Notes: generated by a model not told the origin, from the sequence alone. A stretch of 24,888 bases of DNA from Rickettsia typhi (GCA_945907105.1 CAMDSB010000018.1:1-24888), one strand, 5' to 3'; counted from the stretch's first letter, positions 15,826 to 24,333 are shown. Program-made: numbers and translations.

Positions 15826-18800
15826 ATGTCTAAAGTGCCCACAGAGCCTCAGTCAGACACGATAAAGCCAATAAATCTTTCGGTTGCAGTAAAAAGGCAC
15901 CCTATGGATGACGGGGGTTTGCAAGATTTTCTTGAGGCTAGGGGAAAAAATGATCCAATCGCCCAAGGTTCTTTAGTCGAGTATGTTAAGGAAAAATTCT
16001 ATAAAGGTCAAAATGTAGTAGTTGTTCCAGACTTATCTGGCCAGCATATTGAAGGGGCTCATGATTTAAGGGGAGTAGACTTCTCTGGAGTAAAACTAAC
16101 AGGGGCTCATTTTCAGTTTTGTAATCTAGAAGGGGCAAGTTTCTGCGATGCAGATTTGTCAAAAGTGGATTTCTTTGACTGTGAAATGGCTGGTTCTGAT
16201 ATGAGAGGTGCGGATTTAAGCTTTTGCAAAATTGCAGGGTTTGGAGAAAAGTGGGAGGCATACAAGAAAGAAGTAGATAATGCAAAAAGAGATCATCTTC
16301 CGGTGCCTGAAGTACCGGAGGCTTTAGTAAAGAATTATAAGGGTATGAAATTTAGCTCTACGGCTGATTTGATGACTTTGTATGGTGAGATCAATAGGGT
16401 AATTTTAAGTGATGCGGAAAAAGAGTTTGGCCAAGAGAAGCAAGCAAAGTTACTCCTGAAGGATAAAGAGATAAGTGAAGCATATAAAGGCCTTACTTAT
16501 ATTCAAAGTGGTTATGTTCGAACCGGATTTGATTCAGGCAATGAGAAATATGACAAACTAGTTAGAGAGCGCGCTGCGATAGATAGGAGTGTTTTAGATA
16601 AAGAAACAGTAAAATATATAATAGATCCAAGCTTTGTATATATACCAAAAAATCCAGAAAGCTTTGATCCTGGATATGTCAGAGGGAGTAATAAAAAAGA
16701 AAGAGAACAGGAGAAACAATATGTTGAATTAAACAGAGGAGACGTTGAAGCTTACCTTTTAGCATTAAAAACTACTCCAGATTTAACATTAAATGATTTT
16801 GCTAAATCAAAGGCTGCTGAAAAGGGCATTGAGTTACATGAAGGATCAAAGCCAGTAGCTTATGCTAAATATGGAACAGATCTGTCAAACCTAGACTTTA
16901 CTGGTGCAAACTTACAAGAGGCTTGTTTTGTAGGAGCGGCCTTTAGAGGGTGTAATTTTACCGGAGCTAACCTAAGTAAGGCTATATTTGAATCTGCTGT
17001 TATCACGGGGGCGACATTTCAAAATACACGAGCAGAAGATGCAAACTTTTTTCACTGTTTCCTTGATAGATCGACAGTTGTTGATAGTAGTTTTAAACGT
17101 GCGTTTATGAGAGGATCCGAAGCTACTAAGATGCAGATAACGGGCTCTAATTTTGACTATTCTGACGTTATAAATGGCAAATGGGATGGAGTTAATATTC
17201 AAGATGCCACATTTAATTATGCTAATTTAGAAGGGATCTCTCTAGCAAATGCTAAACTTAGTCAAGTTAAGATGCAGCATGCGATGCTTGAAAAAGCAAT
17301 ATTAAACGGTTGTGAAATTATTGAATCTGACTTAACGGGGGCCTTTCTCGAAAGTGCTAAAGTTACGAAAGCAAAAATTAAGGACACTGTTCTTAATGAC
17401 GTGGATGCAAGAAAGATTGATTTAACAGACACTGAAATTGATAAGCTTTGCAAACTTGAAGGAGCAGATCTTGATAATGCAATAATGAAAATGGTAAAGG
17501 CGGACGGGGTTAATTTCGTTGGCGCTCATATGGATGGTGTTAATCTAGAGCATGCTCAGATGAAAGAAGCTGTTCTCGAGGGCGTAAGTATGAGGTTTGC
17601 TAATCTCGAGGGAGCTGTGCTTGAAGGTGTTAGGGCGAATGGTGTTGATATGACCGGTGCAAACGTGACCGACATAAACGCAAAAAAAGGGCAGTTTAAA
17701 GAAGCAATCTTAGAAGGTATAGAAGGTAAGAAGGCAGATTTTACAGAAGCAGTTATGGAGGGTGCAAACCTTAGAGGAGCTAAAGTACAAGAAGCAATAA
17801 TGGAAAAAGTCAACTTGAAGAAAGCTGACTTGCGTAATGCAGAGCTGCAAAAGGCAAACCTTAAAGAGGCTGAAGTAGAAGGCGTTAAAATTAATGAAGG
17901 AACTGATATTGATAAGGCAGAGATCACTGGAGTAAAAGGAATAGCCATTCATGAAGGTGTAGATGGTGAAAAAAAACCAATGAAGCTCGAGACAAAAAAG
18001 GAGATGGACGCCCAAGTTCATGCAGCAGAGGGGAAGGGTTTTTTCTCTAAATTAGCTGGTAATGTATTAAAAGGTGTTGGAGGAGGTTGTAAAAAAGTTG
18101 CGGATTTTATTCGGCAGCCAATTAGCACAAAATGGGGGCGAATAATCGGTGCGGTAGCGGGAGCTTTAATTGTTGGTGCAATTGTAGCAAGTGCAGTGGT
18201 AACTGGCGGGGCAAGTTTAGTGGTTATTGCTGGCGCTGTTGCTGGTGCTGTTGCAGTGGGGGCTGTTGTCGGAGCCGTAGCTGGACATTTTGGAGCTAAG
18301 CATATGGGGCTTTCTACCGTTGCAGCTGGTGTTGCTGGTGGAGTTCTAATCCCGGGCCCTGTAGGTGTAGGTGTTGGCTTAGCTGTAGGAGTAGGTGCAA
18401 ATAAGGTGGTCAAAGTAGCTACAGGTATAGTCACAGGTACAGAGCAGTCAATAGATGAGCTTGGCGGCAATCTTGTAGAGGGTGTAGGTAATGCAGCGAA
18501 AAAATTAGGAGAACATGTAGGAGTATCGGAACAGCAAGAGAAACTGCTTGCTGCTAAGCAGAAATGTCAAGAACAATATGTTGCTCCAGAAAAAGAGCAT
18601 GCTAAAGGAAAAGGCAATGGCAAGGAAGCGTTTGCAAAGGGGCGTGAAGAAGCTGTAAGGTTAGATGAAATGGGGGTTGAAGTTCCAGTACAAAGTGTAA
18701 GTAAAGAGAAACCCAAAACTCATAGTCTAAGTGATGGGCTAAAGGGAGTTAAAGAGGCTCTTAGTAGAAGCGAGCCAGTTGTTGAAACGCGGCCGCGTTC

Positions 18801-18828
18801 TAAGGAGGTAAGCTCTAGGGAATTATGA
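15826..18828 (+). CDS. Large pentapeptide-repeat protein with C-terminal glycine-zipper-like hydrophobic region
   Basis: 1000-residue protein with no recognised enzyme domain. In order: a non-repeat N-terminus with helical stretch DDGGLQDFL...LVEYVKEKF (about 27-58); a first pentapeptide block (about 69-138) of the A(D/N)LxX type; a middle region (about 139-349) with GMKFSST at 173 and YLLALKTTPDLTLNDFAK ending at residue 327; a second long block (about 350-705) that becomes less regular toward its end (repeats such as EAVLEGV, EAIMEKVN); a Gly/Ala/Val-rich hydrophobic region (about 771-871) able to form several membrane helices; and a Lys/Arg/Glu-rich tail ending VETRPRSKEVSSREL. The blocks should fold as right-handed quadrilateral beta-helices. 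No Sec signal peptide is visible. An effector or membrane-inserting role is inference only. It is followed after 7 bases by a paralogue. Confidence 0.9.
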   Translation: MSKVPTEPQSDTIKPINLSVAVKRHPMDDGGLQDFLEARGKNDPIAQGSLVEYVKEKFYKGQNVVVVPDLSGQHIEGAHDLRGVDFSGVKLTGAHFQFCNLEGASFCDADLSKVDFFDCEMAGSDMRGADLSFCKIAGFGEKWEAYKKEVDNAKRDHLPVPEVPEALVKNYKGMKFSSTADLMTLYGEINRVILSDAEKEFGQEKQAKLLLKDKEISEAYKGLTYIQSGYVRTGFDSGNEKYDKLVRERAAIDRSVLDKETVKYIIDPSFVYIPKNPESFDPGYVRGSNKKEREQEKQYVELNRGDVEAYLLALKTTPDLTLNDFAKSKAAEKGIELHEGSKPVAYAKYGTDLSNLDFTGANLQEACFVGAAFRGCNFTGANLSKAIFESAVITGATFQNTRAEDANFFHCFLDRSTVVDSSFKRAFMRGSEATKMQITGSNFDYSDVINGKWDGVNIQDATFNYANLEGISLANAKLSQVKMQHAMLEKAILNGCEIIESDLTGAFLESAKVTKAKIKDTVLNDVDARKIDLTDTEIDKLCKLEGADLDNAIMKMVKADGVNFVGAHMDGVNLEHAQMKEAVLEGVSMRFANLEGAVLEGVRANGVDMTGANVTDINAKKGQFKEAILEGIEGKKADFTEAVMEGANLRGAKVQEAIMEKVNLKKADLRNAELQKANLKEAEVEGVKINEGTDIDKAEITGVKGIAIHEGVDGEKKPMKLETKKEMDAQVHAAEGKGFFSKLAGNVLKGVGGGCKKVADFIRQPISTKWGRIIGAVAGALIVGAIVASAVVTGGASLVVIAGAVAGAVAVGAVVGAVAGHFGAKHMGLSTVAAGVAGGVLIPGPVGVGVGLAVGVGANKVVKVATGIVTGTEQSIDELGGNLVEGVGNAAKKLGEHVGVSEQQEKLLAAKQKCQEQYVAPEKEHAKGKGNGKEAFAKGREEAVRLDEMGVEVPVQSVSKEKPKTHSLSDGLKGVKEALSRSEPVVETRPRSKEVSSREL

Positions 18829-18838
18829 TGATATAATG
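18801..18838 (+). promoter_or_regulatory. Gene junction with strong Shine-Dalgarno and overlapping starts and stops
   Basis: TAAGGAGGT (18801-18809) lies inside the end of the first pentapeptide gene but 27 bases from the start at 18836. Between them ATG ATG ATA TAA (18825-18836) overlaps the upstream TGA (18826-18828), and its own TAA shares one base with the downstream ATG. This could be reinitiation coupling; the sequence arrangement is certain, the function is not. Confidence 0.4.
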
Positions 18839-21241
18839 AATAAAACTGAATCTAAAAAAGTGTTATTTGTGGAGAGTAATGATTCGCATGAGAAAAAGCG
18901 GGCTGCTGCTGGTCGAGTGCTTAAAATTACATCACTAACAGTAGATGACACTAGGGGAACAAGACATAAAGAGGGGATTAAGTTTATGTCGGAGAAAGTC
19001 AAACATTCCGATATAGTGTCTTATATTTTATGGCTTAGCAATAGAAAAAAAGGAGAACATTCATTTAATCATTTTCTTACAAAGCGAGATTCTACAAAGA
19101 ATTCGAAAACTATTATTGTGGCCGACTTCTCTAATTTAACGATTGGTAGCGCCAAAGCGAGAGAGTATTTAGATTTGCGATCGGCAAATTTTATTGGTTC
19201 AATATTTCATAATACAAGTTTTATCGGTTGCGATTTAAGAAACGCAAAATTTTGTGGCGTTCACTTAGAAAAAGTCTTGTTTAAGGAATCTAGTCTCAGT
19301 TTTGTTGATTTTAGTCGTGCTGATTTAAGTAGTTGCAGTTTTGATAAGAGCTATTGCTCTGCGCCGTGGAATGTAATTGAAGGCGTGAAATTTAGCTCTA
19401 CAGTCTCATGCATTAGGTTATATGCAGATATTAAAAACGAAATAGCCAAAAAGAATGAACAACAGAGGGTGCTTGATAACAAGCGTATGCAGCTTGAAGA
19501 AGTCAAGAAGCGCACACCTCTTTTGACTAAAATTGGAGTATCATTAAGATTATGTAAAGCGGTTGGAGAATATGCTAAAGTACGTCATGAATACAAAAAG
19601 ATGAAAGAGGGGGACTTTCATTTTGATCATATTATTCATGGCAGTTTTAGTAATATATTTAAAGCAGAAACTTTTATATTTGATCCAGTTTCTTTACCAG
19701 GAGAAGCGTATAGTAATAATAAAATTAGAAAAAAATACATTGCTCTAACACGTGACCATTTGATTGAGTATTTGAAGAGGCTTAAGCAAACAAAAACTTT
19801 GTCATTGAATGATTTTGCGAAAGAGCTTTATATAACCTCAGCTACTAAAGAAATTAAGCCGGATAAAGAGCTTAAGATCATTGCTGACCTATCCAGCAAG
19901 GTGAATATGTTCGGTAACAATGAGTGGAGTAGATTGAATTTATCAGAACTAGATTTTACTAATGCTGATTTGTCAGGGACTAATTTTTCAGGATCTAATT
20001 TAAAGAATAGTAACTTTAAGGGTTCAAATATTACTAACGCTAGTTTTGAAAGTGCGCTGGTAACTGACGCAGTTTTTCTAAATACAGTGGCAATAAATAG
20101 CAATTTTTATAACGCTGATATAACAGGTAGTCATTTGGAAAAATCAGATTTTTCTGGAGCTATATTTAGTTGGAGCAAGTGTTCAGGCGCCATTTTAAGT
20201 GATGTAAAAATGGATTATTTACAAGCAAATAACTCTGTTTGGAAAGTGGTGAAATTGGAGAGAGTTTCTTTAAATAATAGTGATTTTACCGCTACTGATT
20301 TTAGAGGAGCAAAGTTTTTGAAAATTCAAGCTAAGAGCTCATTATTCAATGACAGCCTTCTGAATAACATACATTTGGACGAATGTGTTTTTGACAAATC
20401 TATATTTGATAGAGTGACAGCCATTCATACAATTTGGGATAATTGCATTGCTAATCAAATCGAGGCAAGAAGATCAAACTTTACAGGTAGTAAATTTGCT
20501 GAAGGAAGTCGATTTGAAAAATCAGATTTCTCATACTCTATTTTTGATGGAGTTAAAGCACCAAGAGGACATTTTGCAGGGGCGGTATTAAACCACATAA
20601 AGGCTGGATGTACCAAATTCGCTGATAGCTGTTTTGAAAATGCTTCGTTTAAATTCGCCGATTTAAATAGTTGCATTATGAGTCAATCAAACTGCCAAAA
20701 AGCAGATTTTACAGGAGCTAAATTATTTAATGTTACAATGACTGGCGCGAATTTGAAAGGCTCAGCTCTGGTTGGTGCTTGCGTTGAGGCGTCTGATCTG
20801 AGCAGAGTAAATTTTGAAAATTCTAATTGGAAAGACTTGCATGCCAAAGACTCTATACTTAATAACATAAATAATCATCGCGTCCTAATTAATGATAATA
20901 CTGAAGTTGTCGGTTGTACTTATAAAGCTATTGAGGGCCAATTTTACTATTATGATGAAGAGAATTTTATGGATATAATGTTTATTGAACAGTTTGAGTC
21001 TAATTTAAAACGAGTGGCAAATGCTGAAAGGATAAGAAAATTAGGTTTCTTATCTTATGCTTTAAAATGGTTTTCTAAGGGGTACAATATTTCAACTAAA
21101 GAAGTAAGGAAGTCGCATAATTATAAGCTACATAATAAAAATGAATTAAAGAAATATCTAAAAAAACTTATATCAGAAGAAAATCATGGACAGGATGTAA
21201 GGTTGTTTAGAATAAAAAATTTTTATAATGAGAGCATGTAA
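18836..21241 (+). CDS. Second large pentapeptide-repeat protein, paralogue of the gene before it
   Basis: 801-residue protein laid out like its upstream neighbour but without the hydrophobic C-terminal region. Order: basic N-terminus; helical module HSDIVSYILWL...HFLTK; first pentapeptide block (about 96-178); middle region with GVKFSST at 183 and YLKRLKQTKTLSLNDFAK ending at about 329; second block (about 351-690); and a basic C-terminal tail (about 715-801, ALKWFSKGYN...LKKYLKKL). Matching landmarks fall at nearly equal positions in the two proteins, so they arose by duplication. The ATG at 18836 has a distant AGGG; ATG 18986 (residue 51) has GAGGGG nine bases upstream and is a real alternative start, giving 751 residues. 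No signal peptide or catalytic motif is visible. Function unknown. Confidence 0.88.
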   Translation: MNKTESKKVLFVESNDSHEKKRAAAGRVLKITSLTVDDTRGTRHKEGIKFMSEKVKHSDIVSYILWLSNRKKGEHSFNHFLTKRDSTKNSKTIIVADFSNLTIGSAKAREYLDLRSANFIGSIFHNTSFIGCDLRNAKFCGVHLEKVLFKESSLSFVDFSRADLSSCSFDKSYCSAPWNVIEGVKFSSTVSCIRLYADIKNEIAKKNEQQRVLDNKRMQLEEVKKRTPLLTKIGVSLRLCKAVGEYAKVRHEYKKMKEGDFHFDHIIHGSFSNIFKAETFIFDPVSLPGEAYSNNKIRKKYIALTRDHLIEYLKRLKQTKTLSLNDFAKELYITSATKEIKPDKELKIIADLSSKVNMFGNNEWSRLNLSELDFTNADLSGTNFSGSNLKNSNFKGSNITNASFESALVTDAVFLNTVAINSNFYNADITGSHLEKSDFSGAIFSWSKCSGAILSDVKMDYLQANNSVWKVVKLERVSLNNSDFTATDFRGAKFLKIQAKSSLFNDSLLNNIHLDECVFDKSIFDRVTAIHTIWDNCIANQIEARRSNFTGSKFAEGSRFEKSDFSYSIFDGVKAPRGHFAGAVLNHIKAGCTKFADSCFENASFKFADLNSCIMSQSNCQKADFTGAKLFNVTMTGANLKGSALVGACVEASDLSRVNFENSNWKDLHAKDSILNNINNHRVLINDNTEVVGCTYKAIEGQFYYYDEENFMDIMFIEQFESNLKRVANAERIRKLGFLSYALKWFSKGYNISTKEVRKSHNYKLHNKNELKKYLKKLISEENHGQDVRLFRIKNFYNESM

Positions 21242-21261
21242 CAAAGATAGTGAATTGATAC

Positions 21262-21290
21262 TTGCTATAAAATATTAAATAGTTTATGCT
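21262..21290 (+). promoter_or_regulatory. Probable promoter of the initiator tRNA
   Basis: TTGCTA (21262-21267), 17-base spacer, TATGCT (21285-21290), each matching consensus at 4 of 6 positions, 56 bases before the tRNA. This lies in the 105-base gap after the second pentapeptide gene, where I saw no convincing terminator. Confidence 0.45.
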
Positions 21291-21346
21291 GCCAATTGAT
21301 TACACAGGAAAGTAAAGACTTTTTCGATTGTCAATTTCCTCATTAG

Positions 21347-21423
<77 letters not shown>

Positions 21424-21433
21424 TTAATATAGC

Positions 21434-21446
21434 TAGAAGTCTTCTA
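21434..21446. terminator. Small palindrome between tRNA-fMet and lspA
   Basis: TAGAA (21434-21438) pairs with TTCTA (21442-21446) over a 3-base loop, 11 bases after the tRNA. There is no T-tract, so a terminator role for either convergent gene is weakly supported. Confidence 0.25.
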
Positions 21447-21476
21447 CCTAGGCTCTATCTGCAGAGTTTATATATC

Positions 21477-21968
21477 TTAGGCCTTCTTATCTTCGCGATA
21501 CCAGTCAATTATATAACTATATATAAAGCACCCTGCACCTATGGTGATAAAACTATCGGCCAGATTAAATGCTGGGAAAGACAATTCATGATAATGAAAA
21601 TACAAAAAGTCAAAAACTGCACCACGAAATATTCGATCAAATAGATTGCCAAGTGCGCCTCCTAATATAAAGGCCAGTCCAGTTTGAAAGAAAATGCTAT
21701 TAGACTTATAAAATATGTAGGATAAGTAAATAATGATAAGACTATTAAAAGCTAAGAATAGGTAGTTACTATATTGATGATACTCTCGAAACAAGCCAAA
21801 ACTAATGCCGTGGTTCCATGCATAAACAAAGTCTAAGAAAGGAAAAATTTCTTTCAGATATCCAGGTTCAGTTTTTAGATGGTAGATAAGTAGAGTTTTT
21901 GAAGTCTGATCAGCTCCAACTAAAACGAATATCATGAATAAATAATAGACTAATGTTTTCTTAGTCAT
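21477..21968 (-). CDS. lspA: Lipoprotein signal peptidase (signal peptidase II)
   Basis: Integral membrane aspartyl protease that removes signal peptides from diacylglyceryl prolipoproteins. With the ATG at 21966-21968 the protein is 163 residues, the family norm; AAGAGG sits just upstream. The frame continues 15 codons to a TTG, but that start has no ribosome binding site and adds an atypical polar stretch. Four hydrophobic segments are visible, with ADQTSK at 19-24, WNHGISFG at 51-58, the catalytic Asp120 in GAVFDF, and Asp138 in FNLADS. Downstream of the M23 peptidase gene on the same strand but 219 bases away with a palindrome between, so probably transcribed separately. Confidence 0.95.
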   Translation of the reverse strand: MTKKTLVYYLFMIFVLVGADQTSKTLLIYHLKTEPGYLKEIFPFLDFVYAWNHGISFGLFREYHQYSNYLFLAFNSLIIIYLSYIFYKSNSIFFQTGLAFILGGALGNLFDRIFRGAVFDFLYFHYHELSFPAFNLADSFITIGAGCFIYSYIIDWYREDKKA

Positions 21969-22076
21969 TAGACCTCTTGAGTAATTAATTTCTATCGGTA
22001 ATTTTATTGTCAAATTTGCGCCTTCGCTTTAAATACAAAAGTACATAGCAGATTGGCTGCGCTTTTCCTAAAAGTT

Positions 22077-22111
22077 CCTATTATTATGTAATTAAATTAC
22101 ATAATAATAGG
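22077..22111. terminator. 35-base perfect palindrome downstream of the M23 peptidase gene
   Basis: Two 17-base arms, CCTATTATTATGTAATT and its exact complement, flank a single central A. It lies 77 bases past the stop of the minus-strand peptidase gene and upstream of lspA. On the minus strand the sequence after it is only mildly T-rich. Terminator, mRNA-stabilising stem or dispersed AT palindrome are all possible. I see no gene in the rest of 21969-22187. Confidence 0.6.
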
Positions 22112-22187
22112 TTAGTGTAATTTTGGGAAGGCCAAGTTTCTGTCACGATCTCGCTAGCTACTAAAAACACCTGGGATTATTAGCATG

Positions 22188-23555
22188 TTAATATAGTTTT
22201 ATACTTGGAACCTCGGCAGCTGTAAGCTCAATTTTGCTATTTAGCTTCTTATTCAAATTATGCATTTGCGTTTTAAAAGCATTGAACTTCGATAGCTTTG
22301 AGCCGGCCAGTTTTATCGACGGTGTAGATTTAAACTCCACTGGATTCACTTGTTTCCCATTTACATGCACTTCATAATGCAAGTGGGGGCCAGTAGCATG
22401 ACCTGTACTTCCAACATAGGCGATTATGTCTCCTTGCTTAACTTTTGAGCCTACTTTTAAGTTATTGGCAAATTTTGAGGCGTGAGCATAAGCTGTAGAT
22501 AGGCCATTTCTGTGTTTTATAAGAACAAAACGCCCATATCCAGATTTCCAACCAACGAATTGTACTACTCCTTCACCAGCTGCGTAAATTGGAGTCCCAG
22601 CTGAAGCGGCAAAGTCAACTCCTTTATGCATTCTGCCGAATCCAAGAATAGGGTGCTTCTTTCTATATCCAAAGTGTCCAGAGATTCTGACTACATCAAT
22701 TGGGGTTTTTAGTAAAGCACTTTTGATGCTTTGACCTTCTTCTGAAAAGAACTCAACATCGGCTTCTTTACCGCTTGGGGAGTATAAATAAATGTTATAA
22801 TCCGTACCGGCTGAAGTAAGAGAAGCATGCAGTATTTTTCCATGATGAGAAAATTCATTATCAGAAGTAACGAATTTCTCTGTTATCACAACAATTTTAT
22901 CGCCAGTCTTTATCTGTCTTTGAAAGTCAATTTGGTGAGAATAAGCATTTACTAATTTTATTATGGTACTAGTGCTGATACCAGCTTGTTGTAATGAAGC
23001 AATCAAGCTTGTATTAATAGTAGTTTCATATTTACTGATAAGTTTTTTCAGTGGTGCAGATATGTTGTGAATCACAAAATCTTCCCCAATTCTAACAAAC
23101 TCCAGGGATCGAGTAGTGTCAATTTTTATTGACATCCTGCTCAGAATTAGGCGCTCTTCAACTAGTTCAGATTCTTCTTGTTCAACTAGCTCAACTTCAT
23201 AATAAAATTTAAGTACTTGACCAATACCTAATTTAGATAAGAGTGGCTGAGTAGATGCAGATTTAATTAAACTTTGTATTTCTGAGTTACTTAGATTTTG
23301 TTTTTTGAGAATTGTGCTTAATGTATCACCTTTCTCTATTACCACTTCGCTAACTATTTCTTCAACGTCATCTTTACTTATATCTCCCGACATATTCCAT
23401 AAAGTTCCTGGTAATCTATCGCTTATATAGTCACTGAAAAGAAAAACGGTTGAGGTTGCAATTAATATTGATAAGAACAAAGAGGTGCGCTGAGCAACTT
23501 TTTGAAATAAAAAAAATGTTGAGTACGCAAATAAGATGCGAATTATTTGAGTCAT
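22188..23555 (-). CDS. M23 family metallopeptidase (LytM domain), membrane-anchored
   Basis: Probable peptidoglycan DD-endopeptidase of the MepM/YebA type. The 455 residues comprise a short cytoplasmic N-terminus, one membrane anchor (about 24-41), a LysM/OapA-like region with VVIEKGDTLSTILKKQNLS (about 71-90), a central beta-rich region, and the LytM domain (about 295-410). The zinc site is complete: His310 and Asp314 in MHKGVDFA, His393 in HLHYE, with catalytic His391. A basic C-terminal extension of about 45 residues follows. An intact peptidase implies that the bacterium still remodels peptidoglycan. The 235-base gap upstream separates it from the next minus-strand gene. Confidence 0.93.
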   Translation of the reverse strand: MTQIIRILFAYSTFFLFQKVAQRTSLFLSILIATSTVFLFSDYISDRLPGTLWNMSGDISKDDVEEIVSEVVIEKGDTLSTILKKQNLSNSEIQSLIKSASTQPLLSKLGIGQVLKFYYEVELVEQEESELVEERLILSRMSIKIDTTRSLEFVRIGEDFVIHNISAPLKKLISKYETTINTSLIASLQQAGISTSTIIKLVNAYSHQIDFQRQIKTGDKIVVITEKFVTSDNEFSHHGKILHASLTSAGTDYNIYLYSPSGKEADVEFFSEEGQSIKSALLKTPIDVVRISGHFGYRKKHPILGFGRMHKGVDFAASAGTPIYAAGEGVVQFVGWKSGYGRFVLIKHRNGLSTAYAHASKFANNLKVGSKVKQGDIIAYVGSTGHATGPHLHYEVHVNGKQVNPVEFKSTPSIKLAGSKLSKFNAFKTQMHNLNKKLNSKIELTAAEVPSIKLY

Positions 23556-23737
23556 GCGGTATCTATAATTTCTTTAGGAATTAAGCCGTTACTAAGGTAA
23601 TATGCACTATTTGTATATGGAATGCAATAAAATAAAACCAAGGTAATTATTAAATTGCACTCGAGTTGTAAGTTTATTCAGTCATTTATCATGCTTATAA
23701 ATGCCAGTTTTGGATAATGGAAAACAGCTCGTTCTAT

Positions 23738-23757
23738 ATTTTTTTCTGTAAAAAAAT
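23738..23757 (-). terminator. A/T hairpin downstream of the 180-residue membrane protein gene
   Basis: An A plus seven T's (23738-23745) pairs with seven A's plus T (23750-23757) across a CTGT loop, 34 bases past the stop of the minus-strand gene. The stem has no G:C pair, so the terminator call is tentative. Confidence 0.35.
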
Positions 23758-23790
23758 TTCTTTCAAAATATGGCCAGCTATTTGCCAAGC

Positions 23791-24333
23791 CTATAAACCT
23801 GAATCAAAGTCTCCTGTAACAGTAATTTCATTTTGTTCAACGTGACCAAATACCAATTTGACAGCGTGATTAAATTCCTCGAGTGTATGATCTATTAATT
23901 TGCAGTTAGTAGTATTACGTTGAATATCTGACCTAGCATCATTTTCTGCCAGAATCACCATCTGATCGTTGTCTTCATGAGATTTAGTTTCTTCTATGCT
24001 AAAATCAGTTTGTTTTTTTGAACCAATAGTCTGATTATTTTTTTTACCTTTCGCCTCTGTTTTAGTTATGTTGTAACCTTCGTCATCGTTAATATGTATC
24101 GAACAAATAGCCTCTTGCATTTGTCCATTAGGACCAATGCGCTTAACTTCAATTCTGGCGTCGCTGTAGTGCATCTCTTTTGATTTCGCCTGTTGTCTAT
24201 AGCAGTTAATTGCCCCAAGTAACGAGGCGAGCCCGGCAAATAATGTTCCTACTATAGATATAATGTCGTAGGCTGTTAGTCCTCCAGCTAATGGTGGTGC
24301 TGTTGGATCGGTAATATTAGTTCCATTATACAT
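23791..24333 (-). CDS. Hypothetical single-pass membrane protein
   Basis: 180-residue protein I do not recognise. A short N-terminus (NGTNITDPTAPP) is followed by one hydrophobic segment (about 21-43, YDIISIVGTLFAGLASLLGAINC) and a hydrophilic, charged domain (about 44-180) rich in Lys, Glu, Asp and Asn. A predicted strand region RIEVKRIGPNGQMQEAICSIHIND follows the membrane helix, then a low-complexity Lys/Asn/Glu stretch. GGAG lies 9 bases before the ATG. The single anchor and polar domain would suit a surface or secretion-related role, but nothing specific supports one. Confidence 0.7.
   Translation of the reverse strand: MYNGTNITDPTAPPLAGGLTAYDIISIVGTLFAGLASLLGAINCYRQQAKSKEMHYSDARIEVKRIGPNGQMQEAICSIHINDDEGYNITKTEAKGKKNNQTIGSKKQTDFSIEETKSHEDNDQMVILAENDARSDIQRNTTNCKLIDHTLEEFNHAVKLVFGHVEQNEITVTGDFDSGL

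Noticed and set aside
16873..17940. Tandem DNA repeats or a CRISPR-like array
   Set aside because: The periodicity is at the protein level (15-base units) with diverged bases; there are no constant repeats and spacers.
17556..17948. 130-codon minus-strand frame with repeated SAF/TASF-like units
   Set aside because: Antisense shadow of the pentapeptide repeats; periodicity reflects the plus-strand repeat.
18018..18470. 150-codon minus-strand frame rich in Pro, Ala and Thr
   Set aside because: It is the antisense shadow of the Gly/Ala/Val-rich region of the first pentapeptide gene; composition follows from GCN/GGN/GTN codons, and there is no plausible ribosome site.
21310..21339. AGGAAA/TTTCCT inverted repeat just before the tRNA
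   Set aside because: Only six pairs with a long loop; easily chance in AT-rich DNA.
21969..22013. 15-codon N-terminal extension of lspA from a TTG
   Set aside because: No ribosome site, atypical residues for the family; ATG at 21968 has AAGAGG and gives the normal length.
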